From Roseiarcus sp963730555 (GTDB lineage Bacteria; Pseudomonadota; Alphaproteobacteria; Rhizobiales; Beijerinckiaceae), in NCBI GenBank assembly GCA_963730555.1, contig CAVSSS010000011.1:1-64000 (forward strand): 64,000 nt of DNA, in the 5' to 3' direction. The notes under the pieces are model-generated. The model had not been told where the DNA came from, made no database searches, and was given only the letters and a program-made list of their open reading frames with translations. Of this stretch, positions 16,952-27,125 are shown piece by piece. Each line of letters begins with the position of its first letter. Within the stretch, counting starts at the first letter, position 1. Both the position numbers and the translations under genes were made by a program.

Positions 16952-17809
16952 TCATTCGGCCAAGAACTTCTCAATGATCGCTGCCGATTCGACTGGGCGC
17001 GTCACCAGAAACAGATGACCGTCATCAAGGATTTCGAGGCGGGCGTTTGGCATGAGGCGCGCCATCACGCGGGCGTTGATGATCGGGATGATGGGGTCGT
17101 CGGTCCCGGCCAAAATGAGCGCTGGCTGCTTCAACGTCCAAAGCCAAGGCAGGCTGGTCCAGCCTATCATCGCCATGACCTGGTAAAGGTATCCCCGGCC
17201 GCTCGCTCCGGCCATGGCGCCAGCGTGGGCCTCAATCAGGCTCGGATTCTCGCGGACGGCGCCGCCGTAAATCTCCGGAGCGACACTGCGCGTGAAGCCC
17301 TTGTCGACGTACCGCCGCGGCGTCGCCATCTTCCACAGCACCCGCGGACTGCCGGGCACCATGATCGCCCCCGGCGACGTCGCCGCCAGCACGAGCTTTC
17401 GGCACATATTGTAGTGCTGATGGGCGAACTGCTGCGCAATCCCGCCGCCCCACGACACGCCGCCGATGTCGGCGCGCTTATGTCCAAGTGTCGTCAAAAG
17501 CTGAGCGGCCAGACGCGCAATTGACGAGAGCCGATAGGGGTAGGGTGGGGCGGGGGATCCGCCCACGCCCGGCACGTCGAAGATGATCGCTTCCGTGCGC
17601 TTCAACGCGCGCAGGAAGGGCTCCGCTAGCTCGAGGTTGGCGCCGATGCCGTTGAACAGCAGGAACGGCGGTCGACCCTTAGGACCGCGTTTGACGGCGA
17701 CTCGCAGGGGCTGCCTCCCGACTTCGATCATCCGAAGCTCGAATTCAGCCCTGTCCGAGTCATCATCTGACATGATGGCCCGATCGAGATGTCCGAGGGC
17801 CTCGCGCAT
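16952..17809 (-). CDS. phaZ: intracellular poly(3-hydroxyalkanoate) depolymerase, medium-chain type
   Basis: 285 residues of the alpha/beta-hydrolase fold. The oxyanion region is FLLFNGIGANLELAEPF, the lipase box is GVSWGGG (nucleophile Ser), the acid is in LAGTDDPIIP and the base in LDDGHLFLVTRP. The GVSWGG box and the GVGGSPAPPYPYRLSS stretch resemble the PhaZ enzymes found between phaC genes in Pseudomonas. It mobilises stored polymer. The ATG shares its A with the synthase stop codon (TGATG), so translation is coupled. Confidence 0.86.
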   Translation of the reverse strand: MREALGHLDRAIMSDDDSDRAEFELRMIEVGRQPLRVAVKRGPKGRPPFLLFNGIGANLELAEPFLRALKRTEAIIFDVPGVGGSPAPPYPYRLSSIARLAAQLLTTLGHKRADIGGVSWGGGIAQQFAHQHYNMCRKLVLAATSPGAIMVPGSPRVLWKMATPRRYVDKGFTRSVAPEIYGGAVRENPSLIEAHAGAMAGASGRGYLYQVMAMIGWTSLPWLWTLKQPALILAGTDDPIIPIINARVMARLMPNARLEILDDGHLFLVTRPVESAAIIEKFLAE

Positions 17810-19521
17810 CAGTCAAAGACATATGTTCCGGGCGCAGCCGCGCCGGGCCGATGACGATTGCTGCCAAGGCTTGTGGGCGCGGCTACCTTCGCGCCCGAGC
17901 GCTCGAAGAGCCAATCTCGCCAGTGTGGCCACCAGCTGCCGTTTACTTTCTCGCCTGAGCTCGTGAACGCCTCGCCGTCCAGCGGCTTGGCGGTTCCCAC
18001 GACAAATGATGCTTTCGGATTGGTCGGCGGGTTAAGCAGACTCTGTAGATGGCCGCTGTTCGAGAGAACGAACGTGGTCTTATCGCCGAAGATCTTGGCT
18101 GTCCGGTACACCGAATTCCATGGGGTAATGTGGTCAGTGACGCCGGCGACGACATAGGCGTCGGCCTTGACGCGGTTCATGTCGATGGCGGCGCCGTTTA
18201 ACGTCAGTTTGTTCGCGTTGACGAAAGGGTTCGTGAGATACATGTCGACATAATCGTGATGCAGCCGCGCCGGGAGCGAGGTCGTGTCGGCGTTCCAGAA
18301 CAAGATGTCGAACGCGGGCGGCTGGTTGCCCATCAAATAATTGTTCACCCAATAGTTCCAGATCAGATCGTTCGGCCGCATCCACGCGAACAGCCGCGCG
18401 AGGTCTTGACCATCAAGGACGCCGCGTAGCCGCGACGCCTCCTTGGTGGCGCTCAACGTTTCGGGCGTCACCAGGGGTCCGATCGCGCTATCTCCGGCGC
18501 TCGCGACATCGAGGACGCAGACAGGCGTGACGATATTCTTGATCTTCGCTTCGCCCTGGCGAGCAAGCCATCCGGCATAGGCTGCGGAGGTGATCCCTCC
18601 GGAGCAGGCCCCCATCATCGTTACATCGTCCGAGCTCGCAATCTCCCGAACGGCATTCGTGCCCTCGTCGAGAGCGGCGACATAGGTGTCGAGGCCCCAG
18701 TCGCGCTCTTTTGCGGTCGGGTTGCGCCAGCTGATGCAGAACACCTGAATGCCGGACTTCAGCAGATACTGGACAAGGCTCTTATCGGGAGAAAGATCCA
18801 TGGAATAGAACTTGTTGATCTGCGGCGGCGTGATGATCAGCGGACGTTTGCGCACCTCCGGCGTGTCTGGCTGGTATTGAATGACCTCCAAAAGCTCATT
18901 GCGGTAGACGACCGCGCCTGGCGTCGTTGCGATGTTGACGCCGAGCTTGAAGCGCGACTTGTCGACTTGCGCCGGCAGCCCGCCATTCTCCGCGAGATCG
19001 CCCAGATAGTTCTTAAATCCTCGCCACAGACTTTCTCCGCCGGTGTCGAAGAACTGCCGCACCGCGGCCGGATTGCTCATGGGCATGTTTGTGGGCGAAG
19101 CGGCATCGATGAAGATATTCGCAATAAAGCGAGCACGCGCCTTGTCGAGGTCGCCAAGGCTTGTCTTATCGATGAAGCCGTTCAGCGCGTCGCCCCACGC
19201 GAGATAGGACTGAAGCAACCGGCGATGCAGTCCGCTGTTTTTCCATGTCGCGTCGGCAAACCGCTTGTCGCCAGCCTGCTGAATGCGATCGAATTGGCCC
19301 GCGCCGATCCGCCCGATCTCACTGAGAAACGATAGCCATTGGCCGCCGGCGACGGCCGGCTCGTTGACCATAGCCTTGAGGAGGGTGGCGGCGCCGTCCA
19401 TCAAGTCCTTGCCGCGCAGACCGATGAGGGGGTTCAGCGCTAGGGTGTTTCGCGCGGCCTCCTCAGAAAGCGAGTCCGGATCGAGCTCGGCGCGCGGCTG
19501 TTCAGGTGTGCCGCGGGTCAT
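17809..19521 (-). CDS. phaC: polyhydroxyalkanoate synthase, class II-like
   Basis: 570 residues. The synthase N-domain includes NTLALNPLIGLRGKDLMDGA. The catalytic core has VFCISWRNPTAKERDWGLDT, the Cys nucleophile box MMGACSGGITSAAYAGW, the Asp in VAGVTDHITPW and the His in LSNSGHLQSLLNPP. The GACSGG box, the length and the partner depolymerase match class II (medium-chain) enzymes of pseudomonads rather than the class I type usual in alphaproteobacteria. It polymerises (R)-3-hydroxyacyl-CoA on granules. Its ATG overlaps the ligase stop (ATGA), so the ligase, synthase and depolymerase genes are translationally chained. Confidence 0.9.
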   Translation of the reverse strand: MTRGTPEQPRAELDPDSLSEEAARNTLALNPLIGLRGKDLMDGAATLLKAMVNEPAVAGGQWLSFLSEIGRIGAGQFDRIQQAGDKRFADATWKNSGLHRRLLQSYLAWGDALNGFIDKTSLGDLDKARARFIANIFIDAASPTNMPMSNPAAVRQFFDTGGESLWRGFKNYLGDLAENGGLPAQVDKSRFKLGVNIATTPGAVVYRNELLEVIQYQPDTPEVRKRPLIITPPQINKFYSMDLSPDKSLVQYLLKSGIQVFCISWRNPTAKERDWGLDTYVAALDEGTNAVREIASSDDVTMMGACSGGITSAAYAGWLARQGEAKIKNIVTPVCVLDVASAGDSAIGPLVTPETLSATKEASRLRGVLDGQDLARLFAWMRPNDLIWNYWVNNYLMGNQPPAFDILFWNADTTSLPARLHHDYVDMYLTNPFVNANKLTLNGAAIDMNRVKADAYVVAGVTDHITPWNSVYRTAKIFGDKTTFVLSNSGHLQSLLNPPTNPKASFVVGTAKPLDGEAFTSSGEKVNGSWWPHWRDWLFERSGAKVAAPTSLGSNRHRPGAAAPGTYVFD

Positions 19522-21173
19522 GCGCCGCCGCCATATTGCGCGCGCAGCGCTTTCTTGTCGAACTTGCCAACGCTCGTTTTGGCCAACGCTTCAACGAACA
19601 AGATTCTCTGCGGAACGGCGAATTTAGAGATCACGCCCTTTTCGCTGTAAGAGAGCACGTGGGCCTTAATGTCCTCCTCGATCACGGGCGGCGCCGTCTT
19701 CGGATCGCGCACGATAAGAGCGAGCGGTCTTTCGCCCCATCGGTCGTCTTTGACCCCGATCACCGCGCACTCCCCCACTCCGACGCGATGCATGATGATA
19801 TCCTCGAGCTGGAGCGAGGAAATCCACTCGCCTCCGGTCTTGATGACGTCCTTGATGCGATCGGTGACCCGCAGATAGCCGTCGGGCGTGATCACTCCGA
19901 TATCATTGGTGTGCAGATAACCGCCCGCCCATAATTGCTCGGAGGCGTCGGGACTGTTGAAATAGCCATTGGTCAGCCAGGGCGCCCGAACGACGATTTC
20001 GCCTGATGTCGCGCCGTCGTGAGGCGCTTCGTTCATATTGGCGTCGACAATGCGCAAATCGACCAGCGGACACGCCCGTCCGGCTCTCGTGCGAATTCCA
20101 GCCTCGTGATCGTGGTCGCCGGTGAGGTCGCTGGACTGGAGATGCGCCACGGTCAGGAGCGGGCCCGTCTCGGACATCCCGTAGCCTGCGAAAACATCGA
20201 CGCCGCGGTCCATTGCCTGCTTGGCGAGTGCTTTCGGCAGCGCCGAGCCACCGATCACCATCTTCAAACCGGCGAGATCGACATTGGCCTTGGCGGCCGC
20301 ATCGAGCAGCATTTGTAGGATCGTTGGAACGCCGTGGGTGAACGTCACGCCCTCCGCCTTGATCAGCTTGATCAGCAGCGCCGGATCGTAACGACCCGGA
20401 TACACCTGCTTGACGCCGGCAAGCGTCGCCGCCCACGGGAAGCCCCACGCGTGAACATGAAACATGGGCGTGATCGGCATATAGACATCGTCGCGATGGA
20501 AGCTGCCTTGTTTCGCCGCAAGGCCAAACACAGCGAGTTCCGCCATTGCATGAAGCACCAACTGACGATGGCTGTAGTAGACGCCTTTCGGCAGCCCTGT
20601 GGTTCCAGTGGTATAGAACGCGGTCGCCTGGACGTTCTCGTCAAAATCATTGAACTCGAAGTCAGGGGAAGCAGCTCCAAGCAGTTCTTCGTATTCGCCA
20701 ATGAACTCAAGTTTGCCGGTTGCCGGCGCTTTTTGGTCGGTGAGGACCACAAACCTTTTGACTTTCGACAATTTCGGCAAGATCGAATGCACAAGGTCGA
20801 CGAACTCATCATTGATGAGCAGCGTCGACGAACCGGCATGGTCGATTGTGTAGGCGATTTGCTCCGGAGACAACCGCACGTTGACCGTCTGCAGAACCAC
20901 GCCCATCATCGGGATGGCGAAAAAGGCCTCGAGAAACCTGTTGCTGTCCCAGTCGAGAACCCCGACCGAATCGCCAGGACGCACTCCGATCTTGTCGAGA
21001 GCGCTCGCCAGTCTGCCGATACGATCGCGCAATTCGAGGTAGGTGAGGCGACAAACGTCGCGATAGACAATTTCCTGGCGCGCCGTCTGGGCAAGTGGGG
21101 CGTGCAACAGTTGTTTGATCAGCAAAGGGTAAGAGTAGGCCGACGGAGTCACGGCGATCTTTTTGCCGTCCAT
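19518..21173 (-). CDS. fatty-acid-CoA ligase (AMP-forming, AlkK-like)
   Basis: 551 residues of the ANL superfamily. The P-loop signature is TAFYTTGTTGLPKGVYYSHR, the adenine motif VFAGYGMSETGPLLTVAHLQ, the hinge region GYLRVTDRIKDVIKTGGEWI and the C-terminal catalytic Lys in KTSVGKFDKKALR. FHVHAWGFPW is the usual aromatic block. It activates fatty acids to CoA esters with ATP, feeding the PHA synthase encoded directly downstream with a four-base overlap. An AraC-type regulator gene lies upstream on the same strand with a 190-base gap that should hold the promoter. Confidence 0.88.
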   Translation of the reverse strand: MDGKKIAVTPSAYSYPLLIKQLLHAPLAQTARQEIVYRDVCRLTYLELRDRIGRLASALDKIGVRPGDSVGVLDWDSNRFLEAFFAIPMMGVVLQTVNVRLSPEQIAYTIDHAGSSTLLINDEFVDLVHSILPKLSKVKRFVVLTDQKAPATGKLEFIGEYEELLGAASPDFEFNDFDENVQATAFYTTGTTGLPKGVYYSHRQLVLHAMAELAVFGLAAKQGSFHRDDVYMPITPMFHVHAWGFPWAATLAGVKQVYPGRYDPALLIKLIKAEGVTFTHGVPTILQMLLDAAAKANVDLAGLKMVIGGSALPKALAKQAMDRGVDVFAGYGMSETGPLLTVAHLQSSDLTGDHDHEAGIRTRAGRACPLVDLRIVDANMNEAPHDGATSGEIVVRAPWLTNGYFNSPDASEQLWAGGYLHTNDIGVITPDGYLRVTDRIKDVIKTGGEWISSLQLEDIIMHRVGVGECAVIGVKDDRWGERPLALIVRDPKTAPPVIEEDIKAHVLSYSEKGVISKFAVPQRILFVEALAKTSVGKFDKKALRAQYGGGA

Positions 21174-21365
21174 TGACCTCCTCCCTAATTTCCTTTTGAA
21201 CCTTCAGAAGAGGGCCGACATCTCCGCCATTGCATGCCGCGGAGGCTCGCGCGTGCTGATCACAGCGTCAAGGTTCGATACGGCCAATCATGGGGTGCGA
21301 TCTGGCCATTTCGCCCGCCGCCGCTTGCCCGCCGAATCAAGGCTCGGCTATCGAGCGCAGACCGT

Positions 21366-22404
21366 TCAAGCAACCGGCGCAGACTCCCGTCGAAAGTCTT
21401 GCGGCGCCTTGCCAGTCCATCGCCGAAATGCGTGCCGGAAATTCGCCGAATCGCTGAATCCTAACGCAAAGGCGATGTCCTCCATCGTCATCGTCGTTTC
21501 GCGCAAGTACCGCAACGCGGCGTGGACCCTGAGTTCGTCTGACAACTCGCGAAACGAGGTGTTCTGCAGACGAAGCTGGCGCCTGAGCGTGCGTGGCCTC
21601 GTCTCGAGCAACTTAGCGACGGTGGCGAATGACGGTCGTTCCGCGACGTCGGTCGACAGCAGGCTGCGAACCCTGCCGGCCGCGCCTGACCGCAGTACGA
21701 GGTCAGCGATAAGGTCGTCACACAGCGCGATCGCTGAAGGATACGTTGTGCGATTGCCAAGTTTGGGCGCGGCGTCCAAGAACGCTGAATCAAACTCGAT
21801 TTGATTTGTCGCTTGCTCAAACTTGACGGGACACCCGACCAGAGCCGGGGTGATCCGAAAATCGTTGGCGACGCCGTAGCGCAGAGAAATTTTGCGAGGC
21901 TTGAAAGATTTACCCATGATGTCACGGTGAAGCGAGATGTGCGTCGCGATCTGCAATTCCGTCACGAAACGATAGAGTAGCGAGTTCGATCCTCGGATGG
22001 AGCAACGGTTCGATGGTCCACACTCCCATCCGATCGCGCTCGTGAAACGCGATCGTCGCGAGCGGCGTCGCTAATTGGTGGTATCGAACAGCAAACTCCA
22101 TGGTCCGTCGGAAATCGGTGCTGCACAGCATGGCATAGCCATACATGCCGTAAGCTGACAGATGGACGCTCGAACCGATTGTGTATGGCAGGTGTGGATC
22201 TCGCGAGAGCGCCGTCGCGTTTCGATAGCACTGTATTAGCTGATTTCTGCAAATCCGCGTCGAAGGTAAATGCAGATCATCCAGGCTGACGTCCGCATCG
22301 CCAAATGCACCGACAGGCGATACGCCCTCCGCGACCAACGCATCTAAGACCGCGCTAATCTTCGCGGCGGAATACGCTTTCTCCCCGAAGCTCAAATTGT
22401 TCAT
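21366..22404 (-). pseudogene. AraC-family transcriptional regulator, frameshifted
   Basis: From an ATG at 22404 the N-terminal ligand-binding part reads MNNLSFGEKAYSAAKISAV through PYTIGSSVHLSAYGMYGYAM to EPLLHPRIELATL. Near 21978 one extra base breaks the frame; the next frame continues YRFVTELQIATHISLHRD and ends in a normal double helix-turn-helix (ETRPRTLRRQLRLQNTSF, TMEDIAFALGFSDSANFRHA, FRRWTGKAPQDFR). The two parts together make about 340 residues, the usual size for this arabinose-binding-type group. Position upstream of the fatty-acid/PHA operon suggests it controls that operon. The break may be a sequence error. Confidence 0.8.
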
Positions 22405-22844
22405 TTTGGCTCGCTCGGCCAATAGATAACTATTGAGCTAACGCGGTCAATTGGGCGCTCCCCTTTACGTCGCAGTATTTCATTTTCGCTAAGAAGCGGG
22501 TTGCTCCGCTGGGGCTATGGGCTCGAGGTCGAGCGCTTACCCACGTGGAGGAACTCGGGCAGCACGCGCGTGCCGCAGCCGCCGTCCCTTCTTTTTAGCG
22601 GTTAGCCCGGGTAGCGTTGCTCGACCGATGTCAGGCCGTCGGCAAAGCGCTCATGGAGGGGAGACCGTCAAAAGTTTGCAGCGGCTCGTCAAGTCCCTCT
22701 TAGTCGACATTCGCCAGATGACAACCGTGTCGCAATTGAGGCTGTGTCGATGGCAAGACCTTAGCAACGATCGAAATGTCGTTCTGACCCCGCCCTGGCT
22801 TGTAGATCCGTTCCGAAGGGCAAGTCGACTGGGGGATCATTGGG
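22405..22844. other. intergenic stretch, no gene recognised
   Basis: About 440 bases between the AraC-type gene and an IS3 remnant. No credible coding sequence, structured RNA or repeat was seen; it probably includes the AraC promoter (leftward) and decayed IS sequence. Confidence 0.35.
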
Positions 22845-22960
22845 ATTTTGCGCGAGCCTGAGGTGCTCATCCAGCGATGGCGACGGCAGCAGAACACCAT
22901 AAGACCGCATTCCTCGCTCGGCTACCGGCCGCCGGCACCGGTGACGGTCTTGCTGTCAGC
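22845..22960 (+). pseudogene. IS3-family transposase C-terminal scrap
   Basis: The frame reads REPEVLIQRWRRQQNTIRPH then SSLGYRPPAP, the common end of IS3-group OrfB proteins. Nothing upstream continues it. It is a remnant of about 38 codons next to the CoA-transferase gene. Confidence 0.75.
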
Positions 22961-23237
22961 CTCTCCGCTCGCTTACGCTTCGCCCCGGCAGCCGAGCCGC
23001 TGGCCACCAGCGGCCGGGTTCTCGCTTAATCCCTGGTACCGAATTGAGGGGGAGGCCACACGCATTCTCGGTCCTTTGCCCTCCATGCGGTTACGCGTGG
23101 GACCGAGCCGGCGATAGGATTTGGGGAACCGAGCCCCGAATGCGGCAGACTAAGGGAGAGGGTTATGGCTGTTACCCAGATCGTTCCGACCGCACGATCC
23201 GGCGAACTCGAGCAAAATCGTCACGGCACGCGAGGCG

Positions 23238-24941
23238 GTGCGTCTGATCAGAAGCAGGGACACGGTCGCGATCAGCGGATTCGGCGGGATCGGCTTCGCC
23301 GAGGCGATCATTCACGAACTCGCGGACTTTTATCATTCGAAGGACAACGAGCCGGGGACGTTAGGAAAGCCCAGGGACCTGACCTTGTTCGTTGGGGTCG
23401 CCCAGAGCCACCCGTTCTCCGAGCGCGGACTTGACCGGATCGCCGAGCCGGGGTTCATAAAACGCGTGATCGGCGGGCATTTCAATTTTGCGCCGGCGAT
23501 TCAGCGGCTCATCGTCGGCAATCAGATCGAAGGTTACAATCTGCCGCTCGGACCTGTCATGGAGCGTGAGGCGCTCACGATCGAATCGCTCGCGCTCGCG
23601 ATGGCTGTCCACAATTCCGGCGGCCTTGTGATTGCGCGGGTCGAGCGCATCGCCGACAGGGGAACCCTCAATCCGCGGCAGGTGAAGATTCCGGGCGTCC
23701 TGGTGGATTGCATCGTCGTCGCCGAACCCAACAATCATCGACAGACGTACAATACGCAATACAACGCCGCGTTTTCCTCCGAGGTGCGCGTGCCGCTGAC
23801 CTCGCTAAAACCTCTGGAGATGAGCGAGCGCAAGATCATCGCGCGCCGCGCGGCGATGGAGCTGCGGCCGAACAGCGTCGTCAATCTTGGCGTCGGGATG
23901 CCCGAAGGCATCGCCGCCGTCGCCGCGGAGGAGAAGATCAACGATCTGATCACGCTCACCGCCGAGCCCGGCGTCATCGGGGGCATTCCGGCTGGCGGAT
24001 TGGATTTCGGCGCCGCGGTGAACGCCCAAGCGATCCTCGACGAACCCTATCAGTTCGATTTCTATGACGGGGGCGGCCTTGACGCGGCGTTCCTCGGCCT
24101 GGCCCAGGCGGACCGTGAAGGCAATCTCAATGTTTCGAAGTTTGGTCCCCGCCTCGCCGGCGCGGGCGGGTTCATCGATATCAGCCAGAACGCGAAGAAG
24201 GTCGTATTCTGCGGCACGTTGACAGCGGGCGAGCTCGAGGTCGCGGTGGTCGATGGGAAGCTTCTCATCGAACGTGATGGCAAGCAGAAGAAGTTCTTCG
24301 AAACCGTGGAGCACCGTACATTCTCGGGGCCCTACGCCGCGGAGAACGGAAAGGACGTGTTGTACATCACAGAGCGCTGCGTTTTCCGGCTGAGCAAAGA
24401 GGGTCTCGAACTCATCGAGATCGCCCCCGAAGTCGACATCAAGCGCGACATTCTGGATCGGATGGATTTCGAACCGATCATACGCAGGCCGCGGGTGATG
24501 GATCCCAGGATTTTCCGCCCCGAGCCGATGGGTCTCCGAGACGATATCTTGCAACTGCCGTTTGACGCACGCTTCAGTTACGACGAGCAGCACAATATCC
24601 TGTTCCTCAATTTCTCCGAGCTTAGGGTGAAATCTTCGGACGACATCGACCGTCTAAAAGGGCATATCCAGGCGATCGTGGAGCCGCTCGGCCACAAGAT
24701 CTATGCCGTCGTGAACTACGACGGTTTCGATCTCGCCGGTGAATGCGAGGACGAGTATCTTGAACAACTTCGAGAGGTTGGCGAGAAATATTTCCATGGC
24801 GTGACGCGCTTCACGACGAGCGCCTTCATGCGCGCCAAACTCGGCGATCAACTCGAGCAACGCGGGGTGGCGCCGCACATATACGAATCGGAAGATGAGG
24901 CGAAGGGCGCTGTTCGCGAAACCCTTGCCCGTACAGAATGA
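23238..24941 (+). CDS. acyl-CoA:carboxylate CoA-transferase (propionate CoA-transferase type)
   Basis: 567 residues from GTG 23238. The alpha-like half has RSRDTVAISGFGGIGFAEAI and the beta-like half AAMELRPNSVVNLGVGMPEG, with the likely catalytic Glu in TLTAEPGVIGGIPAGGLDFG. It swaps CoA between acyl-CoA and a free acid. The family N-terminus extends further upstream: the same frame reads SSKIVTAREAVRLIR before 23238 but has no start. An ATG at 23165 with GGAGAGGG before it opens another frame (MAVTQIVPTARSGE), so a one-base indel near 23215 probably splits the true start from the body. The acyl-CoA dehydrogenase gene follows after 16 bases. Confidence 0.82.
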   Translation: MRLIRSRDTVAISGFGGIGFAEAIIHELADFYHSKDNEPGTLGKPRDLTLFVGVAQSHPFSERGLDRIAEPGFIKRVIGGHFNFAPAIQRLIVGNQIEGYNLPLGPVMEREALTIESLALAMAVHNSGGLVIARVERIADRGTLNPRQVKIPGVLVDCIVVAEPNNHRQTYNTQYNAAFSSEVRVPLTSLKPLEMSERKIIARRAAMELRPNSVVNLGVGMPEGIAAVAAEEKINDLITLTAEPGVIGGIPAGGLDFGAAVNAQAILDEPYQFDFYDGGGLDAAFLGLAQADREGNLNVSKFGPRLAGAGGFIDISQNAKKVVFCGTLTAGELEVAVVDGKLLIERDGKQKKFFETVEHRTFSGPYAAENGKDVLYITERCVFRLSKEGLELIEIAPEVDIKRDILDRMDFEPIIRRPRVMDPRIFRPEPMGLRDDILQLPFDARFSYDEQHNILFLNFSELRVKSSDDIDRLKGHIQAIVEPLGHKIYAVVNYDGFDLAGECEDEYLEQLREVGEKYFHGVTRFTTSAFMRAKLGDQLEQRGVAPHIYESEDEAKGAVRETLARTE

Positions 24942-24957
24942 TTCGGGAGGAAAGACA

Positions 24958-26168
24958 ATGTCTGATCCATTGACGCTCAAGCTCGCTGAAAACATCGGCG
25001 CCGCTCGTGGCACGGACTATTTCCTGATGAAGGAACAGCTCACACGAGACGAGCAGGATATTCTGTATTCCGTGCGCAAATTTGGTGAGACGGAGGTGTT
25101 GCCGATCATCAACCCGTACTGGGAGCGGGGCGACTTTCCGTTCGAACTCATTCCAAAGATCGCCAAACTCAACGTTGTCGGCGACTGGAACATGCAGGGT
25201 CATGGGTGCCGACCCATGACCGCGGTCGGCGCCGGGCTTCTCGTGATGGAACTGGCGCGAATCGATAGCAGCATCCAGACCTTTCTAGGCGTGCACGTGG
25301 GTCTGGCGATGCAATCGATCAACATACTCGGCTCAGAAGAACAGCGCGCACGCTACTTGCCGCGGATGGCGAGGCTCGAGAAAATTGGCGCATTCGCCCT
25401 CAGCGAGCCGGACCATGGTTCGGATTCGGTCGCTCTCGAGACGTCCGCCCGGCGCGAAGGCAATGAATGCATCATCGACGGCCGCAAGCGTTGGCCGGGA
25501 AACGCTGTCTGGTGCGATTACATCGTCGTCTTTGCCCGCGACGTCGCCGACAAGAAGGTGAAGGCTTTTGTCGTCGAGAAAGACAATCCTGGCTACAAGG
25601 CAACCAAGATCGAGCAAAAGTTTTCGCTGCGCTGCGTGCAGAACGCCGATATCGTTCTGACGGATTGCCGCTCTCAGAAGAGGCGCGTCTGCAGAAGTGC
25701 GAGTCCTTTGCCGACGTGGCCAAGGTGCTGATGGGGACGCGCAATGGCGTTGCCTGGGCGGCGGTCGGGAATGCAACGGCCGCCTATGACATTGCTCTGA
25801 CCTATTCGCAGCGGCGCACCCAATTCGGCAGGCCGATTGCCAAGAACCAGATGATTCAATCGACCCTGGTCGAAATGCTTGGCGACCTTACCGCGATGCA
25901 ACTCTACTGCATTCGTCTCGGTCGCCTGATCGATGAAGGCAAAATGACCGACACCATGGCGGCGCTCGCGAAATATTACTGCACGGTCAAGGCGCGCGAC
26001 GTCTGCCGCAAGGCCCGCGATATCTTGGGCGGCAACGGCATCACGCTTGACTTCCATGTAATGCGGCACCTCTGCGATATGGAGGCGCTGGTCACCTACG
26101 AGGGCACCGTCGAGGTGCAGACCCTTATCGTCGGTCGTCACACCACCGGCTTTGGCGCTTTTGTGTAG
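24958..26168 (+). pseudogene. acyl-CoA dehydrogenase (glutaryl-CoA dehydrogenase-like), frameshifted
   Basis: The ATG at 24958 has GGGAGG eight bases upstream. The first frame runs through TRDEQDILYSVRKFGETEVL, GAFALSEPDHGSDS and ENIVLTDC-like NADIVLTDCR. Near 25671 one base is missing, and the next frame continues LSEEARLQKCESFADVAKVL, GTRNGVAWAAVGNA, RTQFGRPIAKNQMIQ, ARDILGGNGITLDFHVMRHL and the catalytic Glu motif VTYEGTVEVQTLIVGR. The order matches FAD-dependent acyl-CoA dehydrogenases, with the YEGT placement of the glutaryl-CoA group. With the CoA-transferase upstream it would be an acid-activation and oxidation pair. As written the protein is split. Confidence 0.82.
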
Positions 26169-27125
26169 TGAACCAGTCTTGCATTCCCGCGTGTCGAGAC
26201 TCGGACACGCACGTAACACACAAATCGGGGATAGACTTTCCCATGGACGGCGCACCCTTCAAACGGCTGCTCCAACGACAACCATTCTGGCACGGCCCTC
26301 ATTAAGCCAGATGCCGTGCGGGCGTCGTCCACACCATCATTCCCTTTGAGCTCAAAGCTCCGCAGATAACCTGGTTGCCGGGGCTCGATACCCGCGTGGC
26401 TTGCTCTGTTACGACTGTTGGACTCGATCTGGCCAAGCACGTGTTTCAAGTTCACGGCGTTGATGCTTCGGGGCGGGTTGTTGTCGCCAAGACGATGAGG
26501 TGCAACAAGCTACTGGAGTTTTTTGCTTCGCTGCGCGCCTGTCTTGTGGGGCTTGAGGCCAGCGGATCGGCGCGTTACTGGGCGCGGGAGCTGATCAGGC
26601 TCGGCCATGAGGCGCGCATGATGCTTCCGGAAGCCTTACGTCCCTCGGCAGAAGAACGACTCTGCGGATGCGGCGGCGACCTGCGAGGCGGTGGCGCGGC
26701 CTTCGATGCGGTTTGTCTCCATGCGCTCGCTGGAGAACCAGGCGACGTTGATGCGTGATAAGACGCGGGAGATGTTGGTCTCGCAACGCACGCAGTTGCT
26801 CAACGGACTGCGCGGTCACTTAACCGAGGTCGGCGTCATTGCGGCGCAGGGGCCCAGACACGACCGCGAGCTGGCTGAGCTGATCGAGGCCTGCGACGAG
26901 ATAATCTGCAGTAGTTAAGACTTAATCTGACATTCGGTGTCATAGCCGAGGCGGAAGCCGAGGCCGGGCGCGGAGTGGTCGGGGTTCGCAGCGCCCGGCC
27001 TCGGCGTTTTGAGAGGACGCCGACATGACCAAGGAACAGAAGATCATTCGCGCCAAGGTGGGGCTGCTGGAGCTGGCCAAGCAGCTCGGCAACGTCAGCC
27101 AGGCCTGCAAGATGATGGGCTACAG

